64,000 nucleotides of DNA. Source: Sphaerospermopsis torques-reginae ITEP-024 (GTDB lineage: Bacteria; Cyanobacteriota; Cyanobacteriia; Cyanobacteriales; Nostocaceae). A program made the position numbers and the translations under genes. The notes under the pieces were generated by a model. It searched no databases. It saw nothing but the letters and a program-made list of their open reading frames with translations, and had not been told where the DNA came from. Location: assembly GCF_019598945.1 (NCBI RefSeq), contig NZ_CP080598.1, forward strand, positions 2,046,001 through 2,110,000, read 5' to 3'. This document shows, in pieces, positions 17,464 through 26,788 of this stretch (position 1 is its first letter; each line of letters opens with the position of its first letter).

Positions 17464-17817
17464 ATGCTTAATAATCTCACAGTTGCTACAGATATTAACC
17501 ACTTAGCAGCTATCAATAATATTGGGTTCATTAAATATGAACAAGGAGACAAAGAAACAGCGATTCAAAAATGGCGAGAAGCGATTAAAATTAACAATCA
17601 ATCTGCTGAACCTATTTTAGCTTTAGCTGTAGCTTTATATACTAAAGAAGAACAACATCAGGCTTATCAGTTAGCAGAAACAGCATTAAAGTTAGATATA
17701 AAATTTGCTGATTTTCACTGGATGAAAAAGCATTTTTGGGGTCAAAGTATGATTACTGATGCTCAGAAATTTCTATCTACTCCTGCGATGAAAGCTTTAT
17801 TATCACAGTTGCGTTAA
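17464..17817 (+). CDS. small tetratricopeptide-repeat protein
   Basis: The ATG at 17464 gives 117 residues; the longer frame from a TTG at 17341 lacks protein character. Two TPR units are visible (AAINNIGFIKYEQGDKETAIQKWREAIKINN and PILALAVALYTKEEQHQAYQLAETALKLD), followed by a C-terminal helix pair. It would act as a protein-protein adaptor. A strong terminator follows. The partner is unknown. Confidence 0.75.
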   Translation: MLNNLTVATDINHLAAINNIGFIKYEQGDKETAIQKWREAIKINNQSAEPILALAVALYTKEEQHQAYQLAETALKLDIKFADFHWMKKHFWGQSMITDAQKFLSTPAMKALLSQLR

Positions 17818-17845
17818 TATCCATATTTCGTATATTTTCGTATAT

Positions 17846-17888
17846 TTATTATCCCTGATTTATCAAGTGAGTCAGGGATATTATTTTT
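17846..17888 (+). terminator. Rho-independent terminator after the TPR gene
   Basis: TATTATCCCTGA and TCAGGGATA form a stem with a loop of about 13 bases, followed by TTATTTTTTATAT. It directly follows the TPR gene stop. Confidence 0.75.
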
Positions 17889-18123
17889 TATATAAGCATT
17901 CAGTATTCAGTATTCAGTATTCAGCTTTAATCTATCTATTATAATCTATAAAAATCAGATATTTTTATCAACAAATAAAAAGTTTGCCTAATTCCACAAG
18001 AGACATTTGCAGACTGCGATTTATATTTAGTTGTTTTTAAACATATTGCTGATACAGCACTTACTTTTTTATCTCTTTTAGAGTATAATTATATTATCTA
18101 GCTCAGAGTAGAGTTTAACAACT

Positions 18124-18645
18124 ATGACTCAAGAATTAATAGACCTCAGAAATAGTATTTTACAAGGACGTTACGCAGATGCTTTGGCAATTGTGGACGA
18201 ATTAGAAGGAATGAGTAAACAAGCAATCATTAGACAAATTAAATCTTTTTTAAGGATTTTATTGATTCATATTATCAAAAATCAAGTAGAACAGAGATTA
18301 ACAAATTCTTGGATTTCGTCTATTCGTAATGCTATCCGCGAAATTAAAGAAGCGAATCTTAAAGATAATAAGAAATCCTATTACATCAATCAAGATGAAT
18401 GGGAAAATTTGATTGAGGAAGAAGTGATTGAAGATGCGATCGCTGATGCTAGTCTAGAAGTCATGAATGGTATTTATAACCAATTTCAACTAGGCGAAAT
18501 TATAGATAGAAAACAGTTAATTACAACTGCTTTAAAATTCCTCAATTTAACTTATTCCTATTCACCTAAAGAATTACCTGCTATTGTCGCAGAAACTTTA
18601 ACTCAGTTACCCGGTGGTGAAGATTGGAAAATAGGAAAAAGGTAA
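18124..18645 (+). CDS. DUF29-like protein
   Basis: This 173-residue protein contains RYADALAIVDELEGMSKQAIIRQIKSFLRILLIHIIK (about 17-53) and SWISSIRNAIREI (about 62-74), a diverged form of the DUF29 pattern (a helix, then LLxHLLKW-like, then SWRxSIxExR). A second, more typical DUF29 gene is at 42.2 kb. DUF29 function is unknown. TATAAT occurs about 40 bases upstream. The C-terminal third has no recognised relatives. Confidence 0.6.
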   Translation: MTQELIDLRNSILQGRYADALAIVDELEGMSKQAIIRQIKSFLRILLIHIIKNQVEQRLTNSWISSIRNAIREIKEANLKDNKKSYYINQDEWENLIEEEVIEDAIADASLEVMNGIYNQFQLGEIIDRKQLITTALKFLNLTYSYSPKELPAIVAETLTQLPGGEDWKIGKR

Positions 18646-18648
18646 ATA

Positions 18649-18742
18649 TAGCAGGAGTCAGGAGTCAGGAGTTCAGGAGGTAAATATTTATCCCTATTCC
18701 CTATTCCCTTCTTACTGTCACCTGTCACCTGTCACCTGTCAC
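18649..18742. repeat. short tandem repeat block
   Basis: AGGAGTC, ATTCCCT and CTGTCAC heptamer arrays run one after another between two convergent genes. The last array abuts the stop of the thioredoxin-domain gene. Confidence 0.85.
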
Positions 18743-20796
18743 CCTCTATTCTGACTCCTCTGCACCTGTGACAACAACTCCTCTAAACTCCCTGGTGCGG
18801 GAAGACATTTCAACCCTTGACAAACTAAACCCACGCTTCCCTCTGGTAAATCTGATACCGCTTCAAAAACCGTAGTTGGTAGATATTTAGGCATTAATGA
18901 CTTAATCGGCTCAGTGGTACTACGAATCAAAGTAGAATTCCGATACCAATCTAAAGCAGTAAATAAACTAGGACAACCTTGAGGAGATTCATTCATTACA
19001 CCTTTAAAGGCGTGTAATCCTGATTCAGCCAAATCAAGATAATGTAAGTTATCAGTAAGTAAAGATAACCTGACTAAATTGGCGATCGCCACCCCATTAG
19101 CCGCAGGTGTAGCATTATCCGCAAAACTCCGCTCCCTGATAATTAAATCTTGACTATTATCGCTAGATGTGTTAAAATATCCTCCTAATTCAAAACTCCA
19201 AAGAAAATCATTAAACTCATCTTGGAGAGCGATCGCTTTTTCCAACCAATCATTATTTTCTAAATCAGCTTGGTGTAAATCCAACAATGCTTTAATAAAA
19301 AAAGCATAATCTTCCGATTGAGCTAAAACCGTCGCCTCACCTTCATAATTAAGTCGGTGAAAACGTCCATCCACAAATTGATGATCTAAAATAAACTTAG
19401 CCGCTTGAGTTGCTAACTCCAAATAACTAGGTTCTTGGAAAACTTCAGAAGCTCTAGCTAAACCGGAGATCATCAAACTATTCCAAGCTACAATCATCTT
19501 AGTATCAGTCACCGCCGGAATGCGACCAGGCCAGTTAGTGATTTTCGCTTCCTGATTATCCCGTGCTGGGGGAAAAGTCGCTAGTGCATCAGGAGTTGCA
19601 CCATAACGCAAAGTAAACAACTTACTCAAAGCAGTTTCTAAAGTTTCACTTAGTTCACCAGGATGCAATCTTTGTAAAACATTTTTCCCTTCAAAATTCC
19701 CATCAGTAGTAACAGTAAACTGTTGTTGTAATTCTGTTAATTCTTCAGGTGTTAAAAGTTGTTGTAATTCCTGATAACCCCAGACATAAAAAGCACCCTC
19801 CTCCGGTTCTGGATCTGCGGGATTAGTAAAGCTATCCGCATCTTGAGCAGCATAAAAATAACCATTAGGTGCTGTCATTTCCCGTTGTAACCATTTTACA
19901 GTTCCAGCCACTGCCCGTTTAAAAGCTGGTTCTTGTATTCCCGAACTCCACAAATTAGCCAGATATTCTACAATCTGACCATTATCGTAAAGCATCTTTT
20001 CAAAATGGGGGACAGTCCAAGTCGGATCAACAGTGTAGCGATGAAAACCACCAGCAACATGATCATAAATACCACCCAAAGCTAAATCTAAACCGCGTTG
20101 AGCAGAAACTTGTAATCCATCATACCGAGATTGATAATTAAACCGAGAACCCCGCAAAACCAACTCACCATAGGGGATCATCGGAAAACTATTACCAACC
20201 TGCTTAGGAGTCATGATCCCCGTGCAAACTTCCCAACCTTTTTGTAATAATTCTTGATCAGCTACTTCCTGACTGCCATCATTTTGTAACACCGCTGATG
20301 TCAGCAAAGCTTCGAGAATTACAGCTTTTCTTTGACGTAACTCCTCTTTTTCAGTATCGTAGTAATTGCGTAAAGCTTGTAAAACCTGCAAAAAACCCGG
20401 ACGACCATAACGGGGATCAACAGGAAAATAAGTACCCGCATAAAAAGGGACTAAATCATCAGGAGAGAGAAAAGCATTAAGAGGCCAACCCCCTTGACCA
20501 GTCATCATTTGTAGACTTTGCATATAGATGCTATCAAGGTCAGGTCTTTCTTCTCGGTCTACCTTGATGGGGAGAAAATTGGCGTTCATATATTGGGCGA
20601 TCGCCAAATCAGAAAACGCCTCACCTTCCATCACCGTACACCAGTGACAACTAGAGTAACCAATAGAAAGAAAAATCGGTTTATTTTGCGCCCTTGCAGT
20701 TTCCAATGCTTCATCACACCAAGGCCACCAGTCAATCGGGTTTTCAGCGTGTTTGCGGAGATAAAGGCTTTTTGTGTCAGCTAGGCGATTCGTCAT
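18739..20796 (-). CDS. thioredoxin-domain protein of the YyaL/SPATA20 (DUF255) family
   Basis: This 685-residue protein has an N-terminal thioredoxin-like domain (about 1-165) with the active site GYSSCHWC (Cys50, Cys53) and the DREERPDLD loop. An (alpha/alpha)-barrel-like region follows, with repeated glycosidase-type helices (GGIYDHVAGGFHRYTVDPTWTVPHFEKMLYDN, FYAAQDADSF, ITNWPGRIPAVTDTKMIVAWNSLMISGLARA). The family is widespread, cytosolic and poorly characterised biochemically. ATG and length are normal. It is monocistronic, with tandem repeats on both sides. Confidence 0.92.
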   Translation of the reverse strand: MTNRLADTKSLYLRKHAENPIDWWPWCDEALETARAQNKPIFLSIGYSSCHWCTVMEGEAFSDLAIAQYMNANFLPIKVDREERPDLDSIYMQSLQMMTGQGGWPLNAFLSPDDLVPFYAGTYFPVDPRYGRPGFLQVLQALRNYYDTEKEELRQRKAVILEALLTSAVLQNDGSQEVADQELLQKGWEVCTGIMTPKQVGNSFPMIPYGELVLRGSRFNYQSRYDGLQVSAQRGLDLALGGIYDHVAGGFHRYTVDPTWTVPHFEKMLYDNGQIVEYLANLWSSGIQEPAFKRAVAGTVKWLQREMTAPNGYFYAAQDADSFTNPADPEPEEGAFYVWGYQELQQLLTPEELTELQQQFTVTTDGNFEGKNVLQRLHPGELSETLETALSKLFTLRYGATPDALATFPPARDNQEAKITNWPGRIPAVTDTKMIVAWNSLMISGLARASEVFQEPSYLELATQAAKFILDHQFVDGRFHRLNYEGEATVLAQSEDYAFFIKALLDLHQADLENNDWLEKAIALQDEFNDFLWSFELGGYFNTSSDNSQDLIIRERSFADNATPAANGVAIANLVRLSLLTDNLHYLDLAESGLHAFKGVMNESPQGCPSLFTALDWYRNSTLIRSTTEPIKSLMPKYLPTTVFEAVSDLPEGSVGLVCQGLKCLPAPGSLEELLSQVQRSQNRG

Positions 20797-20840
20797 AATA
20801 AAAGTTTTCCACCATTTTCTGACCAGTCTAGCGTTTTTAA

Positions 20841-21052
20841 AGTTATTAGTTATTAGTCATTAGTTATTAGTCATTAGTTATTAGTCATTAGTCATTAGTC
20901 ATTAGTCATTAGTCATTAGTCATTAGTCATTAGTCATTAGTCATTAGTCATTAGTTATTAGTTATTAGTCATTAGTCATTATTTATTTTTACCAAGTCAC
21001 CAATCACCAGTCACCAATCACCAATCACCTCTTCCCCAATCACCAATCACCA
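20841..21052. repeat. long TTAGTCA heptamer array
   Basis: About twenty tandem copies of ATTAGTC/ATTAGTT heptamers are followed by an AATCACC/AGTCACC array. At roughly 210 bases this is the longest heptamer block in the window. Confidence 0.9.
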
Positions 21053-21053
21053 T

Positions 21054-21209
21054 TTATTTAGAAACGCGAATAGTTGAACCTAGAACTGGTGCTGTTATTT
21101 CCGATACAGGTGATACAGACTTGCGGGGAATTTGGGTACTAGGGTTTAGTGCTGCGATCAGGTGCAGTAAAAAGGTAATTAAAGCAGCTTGCATAAGTCT
21201 TTCCAGCAT
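21054..21209 (-). CDS. small hypothetical protein
   Basis: This is a 51-residue product starting MLERLMQAALITFLLHLIAAL, with a hydrophobic N-terminal helix and a Ser/Thr/Pro/Val-rich C-terminus. The start at 21209 is supported by AGAGGAG four bases upstream, much stronger than anything before the longer 113-codon frame. Function and family are unknown. It could be a membrane-anchored peptide or an exported small protein. The heptamer array begins right at its stop codon. Confidence 0.6.
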   Translation of the reverse strand: MLERLMQAALITFLLHLIAALNPSTQIPRKSVSPVSEITAPVLGSTIRVSK

Positions 21210-21737
21210 AGCACTCCTCTCTTGAAAAATAGCATTTAAATTTAGATTGGTTAATCTAAATACACCACATAGTCCCGATTTACCGGATTTGCAAAATATG
21301 TCCGGAAAATTAACCAGGTTCAGGTTAAAAATTGTGAAAAAAGTTACTAATACCTGAAAAAGAATTTCGACCAAATAATATAGATTCGCCAACACAAGGC
21401 AAGCTAAAGTTATAGGTCAATAAATAGACACACAGACAGCCAAGGGCAGAATGTAAGTTAATCATCTGTTGATGATGAACTTTTAAATTCTCCCGCTTTT
21501 GACATCGCCACAATTACTTAGACTGCTATCAGCCGCTAAAAGTGCCTGTTAAAAAAAATTTTTTGCTATGAGATATTTGATTCTAGACTATTGCTGTTGA
21601 AAAATCTGTTTGCTCAGAGCAGATGATGAGGAGATCAGAAATTTATCTGTTATTGTCGAAATATCCAAATTTGACAATCAACACAATCAGCCTTTCTCAT
21701 AGATAGAATAAATAACAAATAGATACAAATACCCTCA
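21210..21737. other. divergent intergenic region upstream of clpP
   Basis: This holds the untranslated leaders of the small minus-strand gene and of clpP. TTGACA at 21671 has no -10 at good spacing. No RNA gene or repeat was recognised. Confidence 0.4.
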
Positions 21738-22343
21738 ATGATTCCTATCGTTATTGAACAATCGGGTCGAGGCGAACGCGCCTTTGATATCTACTCACGA
21801 CTGTTACGTGAGCGGATCATTTTTTTAGGACAACAGGTGGACAGCAGTCTAGCTAACCTGATAGTTGCCCAATTGTTGTTTTTAGATTCTGAAGACCCGG
21901 AGAAAGACATTTATATGTATATCAACTCTCCTGGTGGTTCAGTGACGGCGGGGATGGGCATTTTTGACACCATGAAAAATATTCGCCCCGATGTTTGTAC
22001 CATCTGTACCGGACTAGCGGCGAGTATGGGCGCTTTCCTATTAAGTGCAGGTACTAAAGGTAAAAGGATGAGTTTACCTCATTCACGGATTATGATTCAC
22101 CAACCTTTAGGCGGCGCTCAAGGACAAGCTACCGATATTGAAATTCAGGCACGGGAAATTTTATACCACAAGCGCAAGCTGAATGAGTATTTAGCCGAAC
22201 ACACTGGTCAGCCTTTTGAGCGTATTGCCGAAGATACAGAACGCGACTTTTTCATGTCTCCAGAAGAAGCCAAAGAATACGGTTTAATCGACCAAGTGAT
22301 TGACCGTCACTCAGCAGGTAGTCGTCCAATGGTTGTAGTGTAG
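21738..22343 (+). CDS. clpP: ATP-dependent Clp protease proteolytic subunit ClpP
   Basis: The 201 residues match ClpP length. The catalytic triad is visible: Ser96 in GLAASMGAF, His121 in MIHQPLGG and Asp in [41 protein letters not shown] is the oxyanion region. It forms heptameric rings that degrade proteins fed by ClpC/ClpX. Cyanobacteria carry several clpP paralogues plus the inactive ClpR; the intact triad shows this is an active ClpP. No clpX follows, and the gene is followed by tandem repeats. Confidence 0.96.
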   Translation: MIPIVIEQSGRGERAFDIYSRLLRERIIFLGQQVDSSLANLIVAQLLFLDSEDPEKDIYMYINSPGGSVTAGMGIFDTMKNIRPDVCTICTGLAASMGAFLLSAGTKGKRMSLPHSRIMIHQPLGGAQGQATDIEIQAREILYHKRKLNEYLAEHTGQPFERIAEDTERDFFMSPEEAKEYGLIDQVIDRHSAGSRPMVVV

Positions 22344-22505
22344 GTGACAGGTGACAGGTGACAGGTGACAGGTGACAGGTGACAGGTGACAGGTGACAGT
22401 AAGCAAGGGAAGCAGGGGAGGCAAGGAGAGAATATTAACTGTTACCTCTTGCCTCTTGCCTTTTGCCTTCTGTTCCCTGTTCCCTGTTCCCTGTTCCCTG
22501 TTCCC
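22343..22505. repeat. AGGTGAC and TGTTCCC tandem arrays
   Basis: About seven copies of AGGTGAC start at the clpP stop codon and four copies of CTGTTCC/GTTCCCT follow further on. They fill most of the gap between convergent genes. Confidence 0.9.
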
Positions 22506-22510
22506 TTATC

Positions 22511-23266
22511 TTAAAATCCAGCTATGGGATCAGGTTGAGCTTTGAGGTAGTTGAGAAAATCGAGTAATTCTTCCTCACTCAGTAAAGAACGCCCCAGTTT
22601 ACCGTAAGTTTTCTTGAGATGTTCTCTTCCCTGTTCTTTTGTCCAGCCCAAACGTTCTATTTGGACATCAGTTTGAGCAATGACATCAGATAAATTAACT
22701 GGTTCGCTTTTTCTCCTGGTTTTGCCTATCCCTGAGAGCAAACCAGTATCTTCAACAGAAGAATAACTACGTGGAGTAAATGGGGTGACATTACTAGGAG
22801 GAATTTCTGGTAAAAGTTGAAGTTCAGGTTCTGGATTAGATACTAGATTCAGGTTGGGCGCTGAGGTATCAACTTTTTCTTCTGTGGAAGTAGTTCCAGA
22901 AAAACTTGGATCTAAAGTTTGGCTATAGGTATCATGTTTAGTGTTGTTGTCCAGTGACCATTGACTCCTGGCAACATCACCAGTGCTAGGGACAGACTCA
23001 TTGAAAACTGTGGTAGTTTTTGGGGGAGGATTCACGGTTACAGGGGAAACAGGTTCTCGGGAAACAGAAACAGCAACATTTTCCCTGGTTGTATTTGTGA
23101 TTCCCAAAACCATCAGCGCCCGATTTCTAGCTTGGTCTTCAGCAGCTTCCACAGTGTCTGCTCCTGCCATAGCAGTAGCACGGGTGACACCTTCAATTTG
23201 TAGACTTACTCGGACGATATATTTACCTTGAAAAATCTCTACTAATTCAGAAATAATACTATACAC
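22511..23266 (-). CDS. conserved hypothetical protein with low-complexity linker
   Basis: The protein has 251 residues from a GTG at 23266 with AAGGA upstream. Residues 1-55 form a small alpha/beta unit (VEIFQGKYIVRVSLQIEGVTRATAMAGADTVEAAEDQARNRALMVLG) that resembles double-stranded-RNA-binding-like or Rad52-like folds in length only. The middle (about 60-190) is a Ser/Thr/Pro-rich disordered linker. The C-terminal 60 residues (LSDVIAQTDVQIERLGWTKEQGREHLKKTYGKLGRSLLSEEELLDFLNYLK) form a helical domain I recall from other cyanobacterial hypotheticals. Function unknown. Confidence 0.65.
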   Translation of the reverse strand: MYSIISELVEIFQGKYIVRVSLQIEGVTRATAMAGADTVEAAEDQARNRALMVLGITNTTRENVAVSVSREPVSPVTVNPPPKTTTVFNESVPSTGDVARSQWSLDNNTKHDTYSQTLDPSFSGTTSTEEKVDTSAPNLNLVSNPEPELQLLPEIPPSNVTPFTPRSYSSVEDTGLLSGIGKTRRKSEPVNLSDVIAQTDVQIERLGWTKEQGREHLKKTYGKLGRSLLSEEELLDFLNYLKAQPDPIAGF

Positions 23267-23437
23267 ATTCTACAATCCTTACCCTGTCTAACTTTCGTGA
23301 TATTCACTCAACCTAGTTAGTGTCATATTCTCTCAATTTTCTCTCAATCATTACCATGCCATGAGGAAAGCATAGCATTAGTTAGCAAAAGTTAGCAAAT
23401 GATTAACTAGCTATTTGCCTTCTTCACCACTCTAGGA

Positions 23438-23844
23438 TCAATACTTTTCGGTTAAGCCCAAAACAACGAAATAAGCTGTTATGCAGCTAAATTGTATAAT
23501 CATAAATTCTTGAACTCTTGTGGCACAGGCATCTTGCCTGTTTCATTTATACAAATTACAGCGATTTTCAGGTAAATTAACCACATTTTTTAATCTCACG
23601 CAAAGACGCAAAGGCGCAAAGGAAGAAAGGAAGATAACAAGAAGGATGTGGTACAAATACATGAAAACTGCTGTAAATGCACAACAGCTTAACGTAGGTT
23701 GGGTTGAGGAACGAAACCCAACATTTACAAGGGTTTGTTGGGTTTCTACACGGTAAACCCAACAAACTCTTATCAATTTTGGGTTTCCTAGCGTCAACCC
23801 AACCTACATCATTGATTTTTTTGAGCTTAACCGAAAAGTATTGA
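23438..23844. mobile_element. MITE-like element with 20-bp terminal inverted repeats
   Basis: TCAATACTTTTCGGTTAAGC at 23438-23457 is matched by its exact reverse complement at 23825-23844. The 407-bp interior encodes nothing convincing. It holds the dispersed CTCTTGTGG-ACAGGCA repeat and a nested inverted repeat whose outer arms are GTAGGTTGGGTT (from 23694) and AACCCAACCTAC (to 23807). Partial copies occur near 15.5 kb and 33.3 kb, which supports a mobile or formerly mobile unit. Confidence 0.65.
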
Positions 23845-23944
23845 GTCTGTACCATCTTGGAAATTCAATCATCGCGTGGCTGACACAATCATTTAGTAAT
23901 GCTACATTAACCGCCCACCTTTTAGGTCAGTTTTGCAAATCGCT

Positions 23945-23974
23945 ATATTCCCAGTGTTTTGGATCTGGGAATAT
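23945..23974. other. isolated perfect hairpin
   Basis: ATATTCCCAG and CTGGGAATAT form a 10-bp stem around a 10-base loop. No gene ends nearby on either strand, so its role is unclear. The rest of 23845-24147 shows no gene; the last 50 bases include the left end of the tnpB element. Confidence 0.5.
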
Positions 23975-24754
23975 GAGCTTGTCCTAAGTTGACAATTTAC
24001 TAGACAAACCTATACAAGTACATACAAAACTACAAGTATTTGAAGTATACATGGAATAAGTTGACTAAAAAATTAAGCAAAATGTGTCAGAATTAAATAA
24101 TAAAGTATAGTGTTGAAAATGGCTATCGCCACGCAAGCTATCAGCAAATGCTTTTATCCATCAAAACAAAACTCAAGTTAAATAAAACCCAGGAAATATT
24201 AATGGCTAAACACGCTGGTATAGCAAGGTTTACCTATAATTGGGGTTTAGCTACTTGGCAGGATTTGTATAAAGATGGATTAAAGCCAAACAAATACATC
24301 CTCAAGAAATTCTTTAATAATCATGTAAAACCTGAATTGGCATGGATTAAAGAAAAGGGTATTTGCCAGAAAATCACTCAATACGCTTTTGATAGTTTAG
24401 GTGAAGCTTTTCAAAGATTCTTTAAAGGACAGTCTCAATATCCTAACTTCAAAAAGAAAGGAAAAAATGATAGTTTTACAATTGATGCAGGTGGTAAACC
24501 AATTCCTGTAGGTGGTACATCAATAAAACTACCGACAATTGGATGGGTAAAAACTTATGAAGGATTACCTCACAGCACCTGTAAAAGTATTATTATTTCC
24601 AGGACTGCTGATAGTTGGTATATAGCCTTTTCTTATGAACAAGAATGTCAACCAACTATCAAAAACCATGCTGTTGTTGGTGTTGATTTAGGAGTCAAGG
24701 AACTAGCTACACTAAGCACTGGTGTTATATTTCCTAATCCTAAACACTATAAAC

Positions 24755-26788
24755 CCCACATTCCGCACTTCAAAAAGTAGCATAAACAAACTACATTGAC
24801 GGTAAATTAAAACTTATGGTTTGAACAATTACGTATCAATGTAAAACAAAATTATGGACACACAAAGTTGAGCTTTAGAAGGTGTTTAAAAGCTATTGCA
24901 ATAACAATATTTAATTCAAGGTGTGGAATCAGTTATCAAAAAGATAACCGATGAAATAGTAAAAATAGAGAGAAAACTAAGATAATAAATAATATTTTTG
25001 ACAAGTAGTAGGTAGGAATTGCAAGATATGACAATGCGACTCCGTTAAATTAAGAATTCGTTGAAATCCTTGTGCCATCAAAAGATGAATACCTTGAAAG
25101 CACTGAAATATCCATCTTAATGTGGGAGATTCTGTAGGTTTATTCAGTTGGTTTTTAACTGTGGCTTTTTGTGCCTTCAATGACATTCTTAATTGTCTTT
25201 GTCCTAAATTATAAACCAAAAGACATAATGCCATTAACATCATCATTGTCTCTACTCTTTGGGGATTTTTCACAAACAGACTATCCGCGAAAAATAACGG
25301 GTCTTTGATAAATCTAAATCCTCTTTCTGTAGATTGTTGTTCTTTATATATTTTGAGGATTTCTTCTGACTCTAACTCCTGAGCATCCAAAATATTGGTG
25401 GCTAAAATAAATCTGCCACAAGAGTTTTGCTGTTGTGTAATTAACTCCTGATTTTCTCTTAATTTACATTTCACTCTATAAACTGCTGTTTTCCCTTGAT
25501 TTAATGTCTCGGTAATTCGATAGTCTGATATTTGATGATATTTTAATTTAGCTGTTATTTCTTTGATTTTCAACTCGGCTAAAGATTTATCAGCAAATTC
25601 TTCCTGTTCTAATTTATCTACTTGTTTGTTAGCTTTTAATAACTCTTCTTGGATTTTTTTGTCTAGTTTATTTAAGTCTGCTTTTTTTCTCTCTACGCTT
25701 TCTACTAATAACCATCTTTGCTCTATTCCTCCATAAGATACTTTCTCTTCGATATAGCTATAACCTTTGATTTTACAGGCTTTCATTTCATTATTTATGG
25801 AGGCTTTCACTAAATTTTTTGCTTTTTTAATGGATAATGGTACTCGACTTATCCATTTCATGTTTGACATTAATTTTAAATTACTTTCGCTATATAATGC
25901 ACTGTCAGCCACCATGATACTTTCAAAATCTATTTGTTTAGAATATTCTACTAAGATATGAGCAAATACTGCTTTATCTGATTCGTTTCCTGATGCCCCT
26001 CTAAAAAATAATGGTATATCCCCATCACTACTTACTATTAAATCTAATATACATTGTTTTAGGTCTGGGCGATGGTCACGAGAATATCCTTGTGTAATCA
26101 TTATTGGATGTTCTCGATTTATTCCTAGTTCTTTCTCTAGATTATTTACGCAATTCTTATATTCCCCGTGTAAATGTAATGAGCTTGAGTCTAAATGGGA
26201 ATATTTTGTGTCTATTCCATATTTCTTTACTACTTCTAAGGCAATGATTAAGAATAGTTTAGTTAATCCATATTTATAGAGTTTATCCATGACTCTACCT
26301 ATTTTATCGTCGTTTAAATCTTCTGCTTTTATTCCTGTTCCTATTAGATGTTCTACGGCTTTGTCTTTAAAGAAATCTGGGAACAAATATAGTGGTCTTG
26401 ATACAAAGCCTAGTCCATTGAGAATGATTGCTTTGACTACTTCTCCTGTGTTTACTTTCTCTCTGATATCTATTGAAAATATCTCGTTGATTTTTTCTAC
26501 TATTCCTATTTCATCTATTATTCCTGCGATTATTCCTAAGTGATCTATGTTTTTACTCTCAATTTCTTCTGTTTGGTAATTCATATTATGAAGGCATTTT
26601 TAGGTACTTCAGTCTCATTCTCTCATTTTTTCCTGAATTTATTCTCAATGCCTTATGAGTTTCTCTTTAGTAGTCAAATGGGAATTAAAGTCTATATTTT
26701 TACTTTCTTGATTGCGTATTTATATTTAACACTCTATGCTGCTTATGATACTTGTATATGTACTACATTTTGAAGTGCGGAATGTGGG
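24755..26788. mobile_element. complete IS1634-family insertion sequence
   Basis: The 2034-bp element has terminal inverted repeats beginning CCCACATTCCGCACTTCAAA, perfect for 21 bases and continuing with one mismatch to 26. It is flanked by the direct target duplication ATAAAC (24749-24754 and 26789-26794). It carries one transposase gene on the minus strand. Intact ends, an identical target duplication and an exactly repairable target gene indicate a recent insertion. Confidence 0.95.
24977..26584 (-). CDS. IS1634-family transposase
   Basis: The protein has 535 residues. The N-terminal region (IDHLGIIAGIIDEIGIVEKINEIF...GEVVKAIILNGLGFVSRPLYLFPDFF) is the DUF4277-type domain of IS1634 transposases. 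The DDE residues are visible as D in YSHLDSSSLHLHG, D in IMVADSALYS and E in QQSTERGFRFIKDPLF. Length and domain order are complete with no frameshift, so the enzyme may be active. It occupies most of the element and leaves about 200 bp of non-coding DNA on each side. Confidence 0.93.
   Translation of the reverse strand: MNYQTEEIESKNIDHLGIIAGIIDEIGIVEKINEIFSIDIREKVNTGEVVKAIILNGLGFVSRPLYLFPDFFKDKAVEHLIGTGIKAEDLNDDKIGRVMDKLYKYGLTKLFLIIALEVVKKYGIDTKYSHLDSSSLHLHGEYKNCVNNLEKELGINREHPIMITQGYSRDHRPDLKQCILDLIVSSDGDIPLFFRGASGNESDKAVFAHILVEYSKQIDFESIMVADSALYSESNLKLMSNMKWISRVPLSIKKAKNLVKASINNEMKACKIKGYSYIEEKVSYGGIEQRWLLVESVERKKADLNKLDKKIQEELLKANKQVDKLEQEEFADKSLAELKIKEITAKLKYHQISDYRITETLNQGKTAVYRVKCKLRENQELITQQQNSCGRFILATNILDAQELESEEILKIYKEQQSTERGFRFIKDPLFFADSLFVKNPQRVETMMMLMALCLLVYNLGQRQLRMSLKAQKATVKNQLNKPTESPTLRWIFQCFQGIHLLMAQGFQRILNLTESHCHILQFLPTTCQKYYLLS

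Noticed and set aside
20841-21052. Heptamer arrays as possible CRISPR or origin iterons
   Set aside because: Units are 7 bp without unique spacers, and the same style occurs all over the window; they fit short tandem repeats of heterocystous cyanobacteria.
23520-23855. Several overlapping frames in the MITE-like element
   Set aside because: They arise from inverted repeats read on both strands; no conserved protein pattern or ribosome binding site.
25767-26773. Plus-strand frames inside the IS1634 element
   Set aside because: They are antisense to a complete transposase and lack protein character.
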